Positions 35,932 to 46,768 of a DNA stretch of 64,000 bases are shown in pieces (positions within the stretch are counted from its first letter, which is position 1; each line of letters starts with the position of its first letter). Source of the stretch: Zizania palustris (lineage: Eukaryota; Streptophyta; Magnoliopsida; Poales; Poaceae); the NCBI GenBank assembly GCA_019279435.1, contig JAAALK010000289.1, positions 92,907,023 through 92,971,022 of the forward strand, given 5' to 3'. Made by a program: the position numbers and the translations under genes. The notes beneath the pieces are model-generated. The model had not been told where the DNA came from. It saw only the letters and a program-made list of their open reading frames with translations, and did no database searches.

Positions 35932-38900
35932 TCATGAAAAATTGGTATCTATACCAAGAAGGAATCGAAGACCTCTTCGATCTCTATAGCTAGGGTTGGA
36001 ACGACTAGTTCGAGCGTCGGGAGTTCTAACAACTTTGCGTTTAACTCTCTTGCTTCCCTTCGAAGCTCTAAAGTCCTTCTGTTCTTGTTGAAGCTCGGCC
36101 CAAGTTCGAAGCCGTTCGGGGCTCCTTTCCCAGCTTCCAAGTTCTTCAGGTTTTTTACTTCGAACTTCATCTTCGTCTTCAGACCATATAACGTCTTCAG
36201 AAGACGAAGTGTTCAAGTTAACCTCTTTTTCTTTCTCTTTAATATAAGATAGTACATCTTTGATTACTTTGGGCGCAATTACATTGGAGCTATCTCGAGG
36301 AACTAAAAATCGAGGACGCTTATAAGCTTTTAGAAGATCGAAGGTGGTCCACAATGAGCGAAGTTCGTTGTTAATGTCTAACACTTCGATATCTTCAGTA
36401 TGAGGCAAAGCCTAAAAATATGATAAACAAATTTTCATTGATAAATGTTCATAAGCATAAATCTTTACATAGCCAAAAATCCTAAGGTATTTCTAAACCT
36501 GCGGGTTCGGAGGAGGCTGACTGCTCGAAGCTTGGGTCCGAACTTGCTTCTGGCGTTGACCTTCGTCGATCCAAGCCTTGATCGCAGAACGACCTTCGGC
36601 TCTCCATGAAGTCTGGAAGGCTCGCCAGGCAGCAGCCACACCTTCGGAAGGAGTCAGTAGTCGCTCGTCGTCGAAGGTAATTGGGCCCTCTCCTGCGCTC
36701 GGAGTTATCGATCGGCCCAGATCTTCGTAGTAGCGAAGCAGGCCAACATCAGCCACTTGTCCGGAGAGTTCTCCGTATCGAATGCCCATTGTCTTCATCT
36801 GCTTCGCCACTCCTTGAATCCTTTTCAACCGGCGCATAAGAGAAACGTTATCATCAGAAGGAAGTGTCCCAGTAGTACCGAAGTACTCCAGGACACCTAG
36901 CAGCTGATTCATAACTTCCACAGCTACCTTCTCGGACTTCAGCTTATCTTCGTTCAGAGCATCCTTCATCGAAGTTACTTCTCCCAGAACCCCAGAAAGT
37001 CTAGCAGTTTCAGTAGTCAAGATATTCTTTTGGTTCAAAAGCTGGCTAGCTTCCTCTTGGAGTCTGACAAGCTCGGTCCCCGCAGTAGTGTGCTTCGCCC
37101 GCAATTTTTCAATTTCTGCTCGAAGCACAATTCTTTCTGCTTCGAGCTCTTTATTCGCAGCCTCCAAACCTTGTCTGGCCCTGCGCTCCGTTGACACTAT
37201 ACTTTCCATCTGAACCACTCGGCTTTCGGAGATGGTAAGATTCCGTTGAAGGATGCTATTTTCCTCCTGAAGACGAGCGATTTCTTGATCATTCGATATA
37301 TTCGCAGCTCGGGCCAAGACTGTTTGCTGCGAAAAGAAAACCAAGGTAAATATTTATTTATAGACGAATTCTATGTTATTTCGCAGATGCTTCGTACCTG
37401 GTAAGTTGCGCGTTCTATAGCAGTATTGAGCTCCGACCTGTCCACTTTACTTAGAATGGCCACTAAGTTGGTCTCCCCTATGTCGCGGCTAGCTCGATCC
37501 AAAGGTTCGAGCAATGTCCGAATACTAGTTGTTTGCCCTAAGAAAGGAGCTAGCAGGGGGAGCATACTTATCGCCTGTTGGTCATCTTCGTCCAGCGAAG
37601 GGCCGGAGTGTTGGCCTGTAGTTTTCGGAGCCCTTGGAGACTGGCCCTCCTCGGAAGATTGACTCTCGTCTGTTGAATCAGACGGAGTTGATCCAGAACT
37701 CGCAGCAGGGAGGGGTTCTATATTTCTTTTGCCTCTTCCAGGTCCCATTTGAGTAGCTCTCTGGGTTGGCTCCGAAGTCGTCGAAGGTCCAGGGATTATT
37801 TCTTCCTGGCGAACCTCTTCCACAGGAGTGGATTCTGTAAAAACAAAGGTGTTATACATTGCATAAATACACAAAATAAACATGAAAGATTTATTCGAAG
37901 TCTACCTTCGACATTTTGGCGAGGGGTAATCATGGGACTGTTCGGCGGATCAAAAGCGAGATCTTCGTCCGAATTAGCCGTTAAGTCTTCGACTGCAGGA
38001 GCATTTTCCTGAACAGTCCTTGTTGCCTCTTCAGGAATCGAAGCCATAGTAACTTCGACCCCACTCTCATTCACAGGAACTTCGTCCTGAGGTAAATCTT
38101 CTTGAACTGCCGAAGTCCTTGGTTGCTCAAGGTTATCTTGAGACTCCGGCACGTTCGCAGGTACTTCGGCTTGTGCAGTCCTCTGAGATGCATCTTCGTC
38201 TATCAGACGCACAAGCAACCTCCCTTCGTCTTCTTGGGAGTCAGAGACTGAAGCCCTTGGGCTCGAAGGAGCGGGATTTTTTGGTTTCCGAGCCACCTTC
38301 TTGACCGGAGTCTTGGCGGAGCTCGAAGTCCCAGCTTCGGCTTTCCTCTTTTTGGGTCCTTTCTCCGAAGGTACCCAATCCATCAAAGGGGGCGGAACGA
38401 TTTCCAGCATTCCCCACACCCTGTTAAATCTTTCCCAACTTCCGACTAATTTGATTCTCCATTCTTTTTCGGTCGGAGTTGGAGCACCCAAAATCTTCTC
38501 CGAAGCCCTTACGATTTGCTCCGAAGTAATAGGGGCTGAAGAAGCTAAAAAATGAATCAAGTTAGTTATTTCTTCGAATGAATATGCATAATACATGTTG
38601 TCTTCGAAGTTACCTGTAGGGCTCGAAGTCGAAGTGATTTTTCGGAGACCGCCTTCCGAATCCTCTTCAAAGATGATAGGCTAGTTGGCCATCAGCGGAG
38701 AGATTTGTAACCCGAGGAACTCTTCAGCTAAGTCTCGCATGCTTAACCTTCGACTGATCTTCTGAAGTAGGCTGAGGCGAGCTTCGAGCTGACCTTGGTC
38801 TGGATGCACTAGGGCTTCCTTCCGGAATTGGATTTCTTTCAGAGGTCCGGCCAGAGGATTGCTCGCCCCAACTTCGGCATAAAACCATCTCATGACCCAG

Positions 38901-39559
38901 TCGGTATACCATCTTGCATTGATGGCCTTAGCGGGAAATTGAAGGGCGTATTCATCCCGAAGTCTGAAGTTAATACTTCCGAAGGCTACTACCACTTTTT
39001 CACCTCCGGGGCCTACGAAGGTTTTTGGCTGGCATGAAGCTCTGTGCAGCGCAGCGAAGATCTCTGCCATCCCCTCACAGCCTTCGGCTCCCAACGCCCA
39101 TTCAAAGATAGCTAAGTGAGCTACTGCGTTCGGACATAGTTGAGGAAGGCTGACGTGAAACAGATCCAGTACCTCAGCCAAGAAGTCCAATGCTGGAAGG
39201 CCTAAGCCGGCTTCGAAGAAGGCTTCGAAGACGACCACTTCTCCGGGCCTTGGCGTCGGAATGAGTTCCTTTCCAGGTTTGCGGATCATGACTCCGGTAC
39301 TAATCTTCCCTTCTACTGCGACCGCTAGTGTTTCTCTCTTGCAGGTAGAAGGTTCCAGTTGGAAGGATTGATCCAAATACTTCGTTGATGGCGGGCAGAG
39401 ACCTTGATCACCAACATTTTGGGGATTTCCCCCTCCTGCCGCCATGGATGCCGTTGCGGGTGTTGGAGGCGCTGTCGCCAACGCCGCAGCCGCTGCTGCT
39501 GCAGCCGCCTGCTGCCGAGCCAAGACCGAAGGGGCTCCAGAACTCTTGGTTTTCGCCAT
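35932..39559 (-). pseudogene. Tat-3 antisense five-exon gene (1109 codons, one nonsense)
   Basis: Minus-strand exons 39559-38614, 38544-37906, 37834-37398, 37326-36499 and 36411-35932. Introns of 69, 71, 71 and 87 nt all have GT/AG. Lengths 946, 639, 437, 828 and 480 sum to 3330. Phases 1, 1, 0, 0 are consistent, which strongly supports the model. Residues about 15-25 are polyalanine. About 75-250 resemble Pfam Transposase_28, with VFEAFFEAGLGLPALDFLAE, QLCPN and MRWFYAEVG. About 420-440 is basic (KKVARKPK). About 690-790 is coiled coil with LQEEN heptads. The C-terminus is acidic, then basic, ending GIDTNFS. The only stop is TAG at 38681, where Tat-2 has TGG. Possible roles (regulation, movement or RNA binding) are inference; no catalytic motif is recognised. 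Confidence 0.9.
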
Positions 39560-39680
39560 TGAAGTTACTGGGTTACTTTGGAGGAAAAATAGAGGCTAGG
39601 GCTCAAAGGGCTCAAAGGGCTCAGAGGGTGTTTGTTTGCAAGGGAGCAGTGGAAAGGTAAACAGGAAAGTTCTAGGCCCT

Positions 39681-39689
39681 TTATTTATA
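39681..39689 (-). promoter_or_regulatory. TATA box of Tat-3 antisense gene
   Basis: On the minus strand GCTATAAATAAAGGGC lies about 125 bp upstream of the ATG at 39559 and about 290 bp from the 3' LTR. Confidence 0.72.
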
Positions 39690-39982
39690 GCATAGACTTT
39701 ACATTTTTACCGTTAGTCCATGCCGTTTCGCATTCCTGCCCGTTACTTTTCTCCGAAATTAACTCATTCTGCAGTTTCCGTTAGAAGAAGAAAGCTAACG
39801 GCTATTTCTTCGAAGTCTAAAAGGCTTTCAAACTTCCTGAGTCCGTTCTAAGATAGTTCGAAAGTAATTGTCTTAAGACTGATTCGGAGTTTTATATCTC
39901 CGTACATTTCGGAGATGATTTAAAATCTAATAACCCCTACGCCTGGTTATTTTTTCTTCCGTATACTGCTCTCCTAACATTA

Positions 39983-40453
39983 CAGGGTTATTGCCGTAAT
40001 AGCACAAAGGCAGATAATGGATTTGAAGGTTCCCAGACATCCATCTTCGAAGATGTCCTAAGTAAAGTTCGAAGTACGAAGATAGGCATTGGTTCGGAGT
40101 ATATCTTCGAACTAAGGCATTTTAAGATCTTTATTGCCAACTAAGATGGAAGACTTATCTTTTTTCTTATTAGATTAGTCTTTTACCGTTTTAGCCCTAT
40201 CAAGGGTACCGAATAGTTTCCACTATGTCGGTTGTAATAGAGGGGTAAATAGGTCTTTTCCTTAATATTTGGGCCTATAAATACCCCCCATTTCACCCTG
40301 TAATAGGGACCGAATACAAGTTATTCAATACACATTTTCGAGCTATTCTAAGTTATTATCCTTTCGGAGGCTTAGAACAGTTCACTTCGCAAACACTTCG
40401 TTTGTTAGTTTCTATTCTACAGAAACCTGTTAGCGTAATCTTTTACGCCAACA
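39983..40453 (+). repeat. Tat-3 3' LTR, first 25 bp deleted (471 bp)
   Basis: Aligns with 29148-29618 without gaps. Upstream, sequence that in Tat-2 lies about 60 bp before this point (CTCTCCTAA...TTACAGG) is joined directly to GGGTTATTGCCG. The right end is followed by GTGAG. Confidence 0.95.
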
Positions 40454-43400
40454 GTGAGTTTACTGCGAAGCAACTTAAGTCTGGCAAAGATGAAGAACTC
40501 CGAAGGGACTCCGTCTTCACAATAGCCAGTAGATCCTAGACTACTTCGGGGATGGCTTCGCCGTTAGGCCCCCTCGGAAGTTAAACCAAGGGGGGCCTTC
40601 GGACCTAGCTACCTCGAGGACCGCCCACAATTGGCGAAGTTCTTCAGAGTCCTCAAGTACATCGAAGTCAACATTTGGAGACTGAGCCTGGGCAGGTATA
40701 GAGCACCCCCGCATTTATATTAATAAACTGATAAGTTTTTACAAGCCTACAACTAAGAATTACAAGGAGCCTAAGGAGATCTACACCTTTGGAGGTGGAG
40801 GTGCCGACGTCGAAGGCTGAGATGGCGAGGCATGCGCCCTGGCTCAGCGAAGGTAGAGGGCTTTCTGAAGCTCGAGGACTGCTTCACAGCCTTGGTCCTT
40901 CCAAGGCTCCCCAAGTCACCGCCAAGCTCCACGGACGCCAGTCGGAGGTGTCACCAAGTGCTGGCCTCCGAAGGCCACCGGAGTCGCCGAGGTTGCTGCT
41001 TCGAGGTGGTTGCACCCCGTGTCGTGAAGCATTTGCAACACCCCTTGACCCGCCACTCGGCCGGCCATCAAGGCGAAGCCCTTCAAAGATTGCTCCGCCG
41101 TCGCAGACACCACCTTAAAAAATGCGATGCGATCCCCAATTGGATCCTGTCCGCCGAAGTCTGGAGCCCGGCACTCGGTCCCTATTTGTTGTAGGACCTC
41201 GGTCAGGCTCAGAGTGGCTTCGCCGATGTTGCCAATGACAAAGTTTTCAAGGCACTGAGCTCCTTGGCGAAGCTCGGAGTTCTCCTTCGCCAGTTGGGCT
41301 TTGGCATCCTTCGCAGCTTGAAGCTCCGCTCGGAGCCTGTCGGTCTCCGAGGCCAAGGCTTCCCTAGCCTTGTCGGCCTCGGCCCTCATCGCTTTGGCTT
41401 AAGCGTCGGCCCACCTTCACTTCTCGGCTTCCACCAAGACTTCGCGTCGAAGGGCCTCCTTCTCCTCCACCAAGCGCGTCATCCGCCTGTCCGCAGAAGT
41501 TGATGCTGCCGCGTTCAGTGCGAAGGCCTGAAAGAATTCAAGAAAATCATAAGTGTTGATCGAAGACCAAAGTACAGTTTGAAGGCTGCGAGGGACTTCG
41601 CCCACCTAGATGAGGGCTTCGTTTGTGTTGATGAAGAGGTCCATGGGGTTCGAATGACTGAGTTGAGCCACCAAGCCTCATGCCTCCGCAGCTGCGTAGC
41701 CCTCGCGAAAGTTGTGGATGGTCGTCTCTGTCACGGCCCCCTTCGGCAGCAGAGGTCAAACAATTTCCTCCGCCACAACCGCCTGCACAGGTTTTTGCAG
41801 AGCTAGGCTTCGATCCACCACCTCGACTTCCTCGTCACCTCGAGGGTCCCCTTCATCGCGATCGTTGCCTCCGTCTTCTTCAGACGAGGAACTATCGGAC
41901 TCCGAGCTGTCGCTGCTGCTGGAGACCTCCATTGGCTTCGTAACGATGGGCCTCACACCGGCATCATCTTCTGCAAAAAAGTTCAAGTCAAAATCCACAT
42001 ATAAAAGAGAAGTATGTTTGAAGTGTTTACCTTTGTCGGATATTTCTTCGAAGGTAGAGGGGTCAATGTGTGCCCCCAATCCCTTCGCTGTGAAGCTGGC
42101 GCGTCGACCTCCGTGCCCGAAGCCGTCGCCATCGAGGTCTTCGCTACCACCTTGGTAGCCGTTGCCGGAGCACTTGCTGGCTCCGCTTCCGTTTGAGGGT
42201 TCGCAACCGTTGCCTCCTCCAGAGTTAAGGCTTAGGTCGCGAGGGCCTCCGACCGAGCCTTGAAAGTTTCAGGCTCGTCATCGTCCCCCCTTTTCCTCTT
42301 GGTGTCGGTTGTCGAAGGTACAAGGCGGGAGAAGTCTGGCAGAGCCTGGACCTCCTCGAAGCCGAGCAGGGTCCACACCCTGTTCCAATGGTCCCATGTC
42401 CCCACCAAAGCAAGCCATTGGGCTTGCTCCTCTGGTGTCGGGGCCCCGACAACACGCTCCACCGCCGCGATGGCCTCCTCCGAAGTTCTCACTTCAAGAG
42501 TGGCTTCATCAAGATTTAAAGTCAGAGTAAAGTTTTTTGGCGAAGTGTGAAAGTGGAAAGGCTTCGAAGTCTTACCGAGGCATTCAAATGCCACCTCGTT
42601 TAGGCCACCTCGGCCCGAAGCTTGGAAAAGGCCCTCCGGCCAAGAACGCGCAAGGGGGCTGAGCCGGAGGGTGATGAACTCCTCCGCGAGGTCCCTCATG
42701 CTCATCTTCACGCCACACTCTGAAGGAGCGAGATCCTCGAGCGAAGGGTGTCGGGGCTCGTCTTCACCACCCCTTCGTGCCAATAAGAGATAAGTGCATT
42801 GGTACTCCGAAGGGGAGAGTTCGCGTCGAGCGAGGCGTAGAACCATTCTTGATCCCACTTCGAGTACCATTTGCTGTTGGCGGCCCTCGCCGGGAAGACA
42901 TCTTTACACTCCTTCCGAAGCTGGAAGTTGGCGCTTCCGAAGGCCAAAGCCCTCTTGACGTGGTCTGCAACCTCCCTCGGCTTCGGTTGGCAGTTGGCAT
43001 CGTGGAGGACGACGAAGTTGTCTGCGCGGCCCTCGCAACCTTCGTCCCTCATGGCCTATTCAAACACAACAAGCCTCACCACAGCGTTGGGCGAAAGTTG
43101 AGGAAGCTCGAGGTTGTAAGCCTTCAAGACTTCGCTCAACATCCCCACCGCCGGCAGCCCGATGCCAGCTTCGAAGAAGGCTTCGAACAACACCACTTCA
43201 TCAGCCTGAGGCCTCGGTATAGCCTCCGACTTCTCTGGCACTCTAAGTTGAATCTTCGAAGCAATCTTTCCCTCGTAGGCCCTCCGGATGGACTCCTCTG
43301 TGGAGATCGAGGCCCTCATCTCCAGTGTCTGCTCGAACTTGTCGGATGGCGACCGAAGGTCCTTCGGCCCCAACCACCTCGGTGCAGGCTTCACTGCCGC

Positions 43401-43619
43401 TGCTGCCGCTGCCTGCACTTGGGCAGAGCTCGAGTTCGAGCCCAAGGCCAAAGCCTTCGAAGCAACCTTCTTCGGCATTTTGTGGAGCTTCGGCACGAAG
43501 GGGCTAAAGCTTGCGAGGGGTGCTTCGAACGAAGCTAAGGAGGAGAATAGAGCGAAGGATGCAAGGCACTGAGAAGAAAGAAAATGAGAAGTGTGCCGAA
43601 GCCGTGTGCGGTAAACCCC

Positions 43620-43628
43620 TATTTATAG
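43620..43628 (-). promoter_or_regulatory. TATA box of Z antisense gene
   Basis: On the minus strand ACCTATAAATAGGGG lies about 125 bp upstream of the ATG at 43496, the same spacing as in Tat-3. Confidence 0.7.
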
Positions 43629-43905
43629 GTGGTAAAAATCCCGACGTTTCGTGGGCCGAAGCCACTGACAGGTGGGCCTCCAGCGAAGGAGAAGCGGCCC
43701 GGCGCACTGTAACGGTCAATTTTACAGCCGTTGCGGGTCAGTTGATCCCCCCGAGGTAATTCTGACAGCTGACGCAGTCAATTATTACCTGCGCTTTTCG
43801 AAGCCACCTTCGGAACAAGCTCTAAAGGCCTATTTTCCCTAAAGTTGTAATTTTTTGTCATTTGTCCCAAGGGCGCACGCACCCCTTCGTCCCGAAGGCC
43901 TGCCA

Positions 43906-43917
43906 GCGAGGGGCTAC
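43906..43917 (+). other. Z polypurine tract
   Basis: GCGAGGGGCTAC directly precedes TGTTGGGGAATAAG. The core is identical to the Tat-2 tract. Confidence 0.8.
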
Positions 43918-44899
43918 TGTTGGGGAATAAGTTTTCCCTTGAACAGGGGTCAAATGACGTCAGCCTCCGACAGCCTTTGGCCTAGAGCCCAACACTGTCG
44001 AAGCCTGTTCCTTTCTGAAGAAGTTGTTTCCAAGCCCCAAGTTTCACTTCGAAGCCCTCCAAAGCGAGGCCTCTGAACCCCTTCGGAGCCCTTCGGAGCG
44101 AAGGCCTCAAGATCCCTTAAGGTTTGCCAGAAGCTAAGTCTCAGGCTAACTTCGAAGTTAGCCTCCGGGCCTTGTTCGGAGTTAGCCTTCGAGCTCTGTT
44201 CGGAGTTAACCCTCGAACCCTGTTCGGAGTTAACCTTCGAGCTCCCTTCGGAGCCCCTTAGAGCCAGTCTCCAGACCCTTTCGAGCCAATTCAAAGCTAA
44301 GTCTCCGAGAACCCAGTTCACAGCCCCAGTTCGGAGCCCAGTTCGGAGTATACTTCGAAGCCCACTTCGGATTGTACTTCGAAGCCTCCCTTGCAGCCTT
44401 CGCCTAAAGAGCTCCGGCGCCTACTCCGAATCCAGCAGATATTTATACCTCGCTATAGTCTAGAAGTCATACCAGGGGCCCCTCTGCCCCTAGTATGTCG
44501 TTTAGCTGGTCAAGAAGTGATGTTGTCTCACACGTCTGTAAAGCTGTAAAGCACTTTTGTGCAGTAGCTAGCTCCTTTTCCCCTTTTTGCCCCTATGAGT
44601 CTAGGACTTATAGAGGGCATTTTGGTCTTTTCCTTTGACCTACGTGCCTATAAAAATAGGGCCAAGCCCTTGTAACAGGATAGCTTCTGTAGGGCCATGA
44701 AACCGTAGAGTTCACTACACCACACCGAGGCATACCATGGCAAATCCACCACAAACTAAACGTAGGGCTATTATCCCCTAGAGGAGGTCCGAACCAGTAT
44801 AAATCCTGTCTCCCTCTGAGAGAACCCTTCGAGGTTCATTTTACACACCATATACACACATACAAAACCTGTGCTGTAACTAACACAATTGCTACAACA
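43918..44899 (+). repeat. Z 3' LTR (982 bp)
   Basis: Starts TGTTGGGGAATAAG and ends GCTACAACA. TATA-like CCTATAAAAATAGGG is at about 44647. Its last 727 bp match the 5' LTR remnant. Confidence 0.9.
44150..44245 (+). repeat. 24-bp tandem repeats in Z LTR U3
   Basis: Units of the form GTTCGGAGTTARCCYTCGARC repeat about four times with a 24-bp step. The 5' LTR keeps about three (26774-26850). They create an open frame rich in Leu/Glu that I do not consider a gene. Confidence 0.7.
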
Positions 44900-45886
44900 T
44901 CATGTGATACTGACTCAAATGATTATTGTCGAAATAAGAAATGTGTTATCGGTGGGGGTAAGAGAGGCAATAATGAGTCTATGTTTTTTCTTCAATACAA
45001 TTGGATGGAAAGTATTAAACCCAACAATGATTGGTGAACTAGAGAAAAAATAATTCTCGACTCTCTCTCTCTTCTTAAATGTACTATCGTCCATCATTAT
45101 TTGATAGCATGGTACATCTGACCTAACATTTTGTCAAAGAAATATTCTTTCTTGGACCAGTTTTCCTGCATCAAATGTAACCGTATGATTGATACATGGG
45201 TGTTCTAAAGAAATATGTTAGGAATCGTTCATCACCCGAGGGCTACATCTCACAAGGTTATTCTCACGAGGAGGTAGTAGAGTGGTGTGTCGAGTACACA
45301 AACCCGAATAACCCAATTATCGTGCCTCACTCTCGCCATGAGGGTAGACTAGCAGGTCAAGGAATCTTGGGCAAGCAAACAATCACTTCGAATTGAAAGG
45401 CATGTGACCAAACTCATTTCCTCGTGTTGCAATAATCGAGCGAAGTGTGACCATACATCATTGAGCACTATCACATGCTCTGTGCAGAGAACCCATCTCA
45501 AACTGAAGCTTGGAGTAGAAAATAACACATGAAAGTTCAATACCTGGTTTTGGGATCGGATCGCACGATCAAAAACCCTAGTGACCAAATCGACCAAGCA
45601 GCTAGCAATAGGCCCTACATACATTGTTTGAACATATCGAGGTTACCATATATATGGTTATACATTGTACACATTTGATCAAAATAGCGAGTGCACAAAC
45701 CAAAACAGTGGTGTTCGTATTTATGCCTATGACAACAACCATGTAAAGAGCATATATTACAGTTTGATAGAGAATATTCGGGTCAACAACTATGGATTCA
45801 AAAGTGTAAATCTAACTCAGGTCGGCTATAAAGACGAACCTTTTATACTCGCTAAATAAGTTGCTCAAGTATTCTATGTGTCTAAT
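44900..45886 (+). pseudogene. CACTA transposase C-terminal part (DUF4218/DUF4216-like)
   Basis: FLHQM and MGVLKKYVRNRSSPEGYIS (about 45160-45250) followed by GYSHEEVVEWCVEY match the end of the DUF4218 region of plant CACTA transposase proteins. At 45770-45880, NNYGFKSVNL, YKDEPFILAK and, after a stop, VAQVFYV match the DUF4216 block. The 44900-45130 part is not recognised. It is cut at 45886 by family-X LTR A. Confidence 0.78.
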
Positions 45887-46768
45887 TGTTGGTGCGTTTT
45901 TTGGTCACACTTTGACACACGCGTGGCCTAGGAGACCTGTTTAACTCTAGTGTAGGTCTTATGTTCATAGAAAAAAGGGGTTCAACACGTGCCAATCAGT
46001 TGGGCCATGCAATTGATAAGGAAAAAGGAAAATATGATCAATAGCATAGCCTATCGGCTGTTGAGCCGATGAATGCAGTGGAGATGGAATAATCATGGAA
46101 AATCATAATGATCGGCCATAGGGATGATGACCATGGGTGAAGCAATCGGGCAAGTTTACCATTAGGCAATGAGATGGGAAGTTTACGCTTATAGGCCGAT
46201 GAGCGCTTCTTCGAAGGCGAATAAGATGTTGCGTTGAATTGAAGATAACCTGATGGATTGTACTCCGACAGAAATAAATACAATGTGCTAGATAACATTT
46301 CTATATCATTAAAATCATTACAATAACTAGATCAGACCTAACCAAGACAGTATCTAATCACGATGATCTTAATAATATATCAAAGTATCAGGCATGCTTA
46401 TTTAGATGAACGGTATACAACTTGAAAAAGATACAATAGCAACACATATCATACTTAACTGATGAAGCCTCAAGCTATCAGACCTAGATCACATCAATCT
46501 AAGAGATCAATCGGATGCAACCTTAGACCTAGCCAATACACCAAGAACCAGCGACCGTATTGTTTCGACATTCACCTCAAAAGATCAATATGATGCAGCT
46601 GTGAGGATACTAACCTAGTCGATATGGTCATCGGGGGTAGCGGGACTCACCTCTTCGCCGAAGATTGGAACAATGCAGCCTAACTTTGAGTAATGAATCC
46701 GACCAGGATAAACCTTGGGAACCAAGTGTGGCAATGCGCCGAGCAATTGTTTGACAGAGATGTCTTTG
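45887..46768 (-). repeat. Family-X LTR copy A (partial, split by copy B)
   Basis: On the plus strand starts TGTTGGTGCGTTTTTTGG immediately after CACTA sequence (flank CTAAT). It runs parallel to copy B until CAGAGATGTCTTTG, where copy B begins. The remainder of the element is to the right of the window or lost. Confidence 0.8.

Larger units (their letters stand above)
29123..40453 (+). mobile_element. Tat-3: nearly intact Tat-lineage Gypsy element
   Basis: 5' LTR 29123-29618, primer site, gag-pol 29681-35073, stem-loop array, antisense gene 39559-35932, 3' LTR 39983-40453. The target duplication GTGAG is exact (29118-29122 and 40454-40458). Over the 471 bp shared, the LTRs differ at about six sites and show no indel, suggesting an insertion of roughly the same recent age as Tat-2. 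About 60 bp covering the polypurine tract and first 25 bp of the 3' LTR are gone, a change that must postdate insertion. Confidence 0.96.
28850..43496 (-). pseudogene. Z antisense five-exon gene, split by Tat-3
   Basis: Minus-strand exons: 43496-42576, 42503-42031, 41970-about 41570, 41527-40787, and 40687-40459 continuing at 29122 to about 28850 beyond Tat-3. Donors at 42574 and 42029 and the acceptor before 41970 follow GT/AG and align with the Tat copies. Exon 1 has an Ala run, FEAFFEAGIGLPAVGML, QLSPN and EWFYASL, as in the Transposase_28-like block. Exon 3 is Ser/Asp/Glu-rich and exon 4 is coiled coil (EADKAREALASETDRL). Exon 5 begins with DVLEDSEELRQLW. The start is 43496 or the internal ATG at 43478 (MPKKVASK). 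Stops at about 43056, 42708, 42232 and 41756 and a weak exon 3 donor show decay. Confidence 0.75.
26773..44899 (+). mobile_element. Element Z: gag-pol-less Tat-like LTR element with antisense gene
   Basis: 5' LTR remnant (26773-27502), primer site, leader, hairpin-rich region, antisense gene, polypurine tract and 982-bp 3' LTR (43918-44899); Tat-3 is inserted in the last exon of the antisense gene. The primer site differs from Tat-3 by one base, the leader around GGGGAAC.TAGT and GTTCTCTACCA is shared, and the polypurine tract CGAGGGGCTAC is identical to Tat-2. No gag, PR, RT, RNase H or integrase can be read anywhere in its roughly 5.1 kb interior. This looks like a non-autonomous element that could use Tat proteins; loss of gag-pol by deletion is the alternative. 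Confidence 0.8.
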
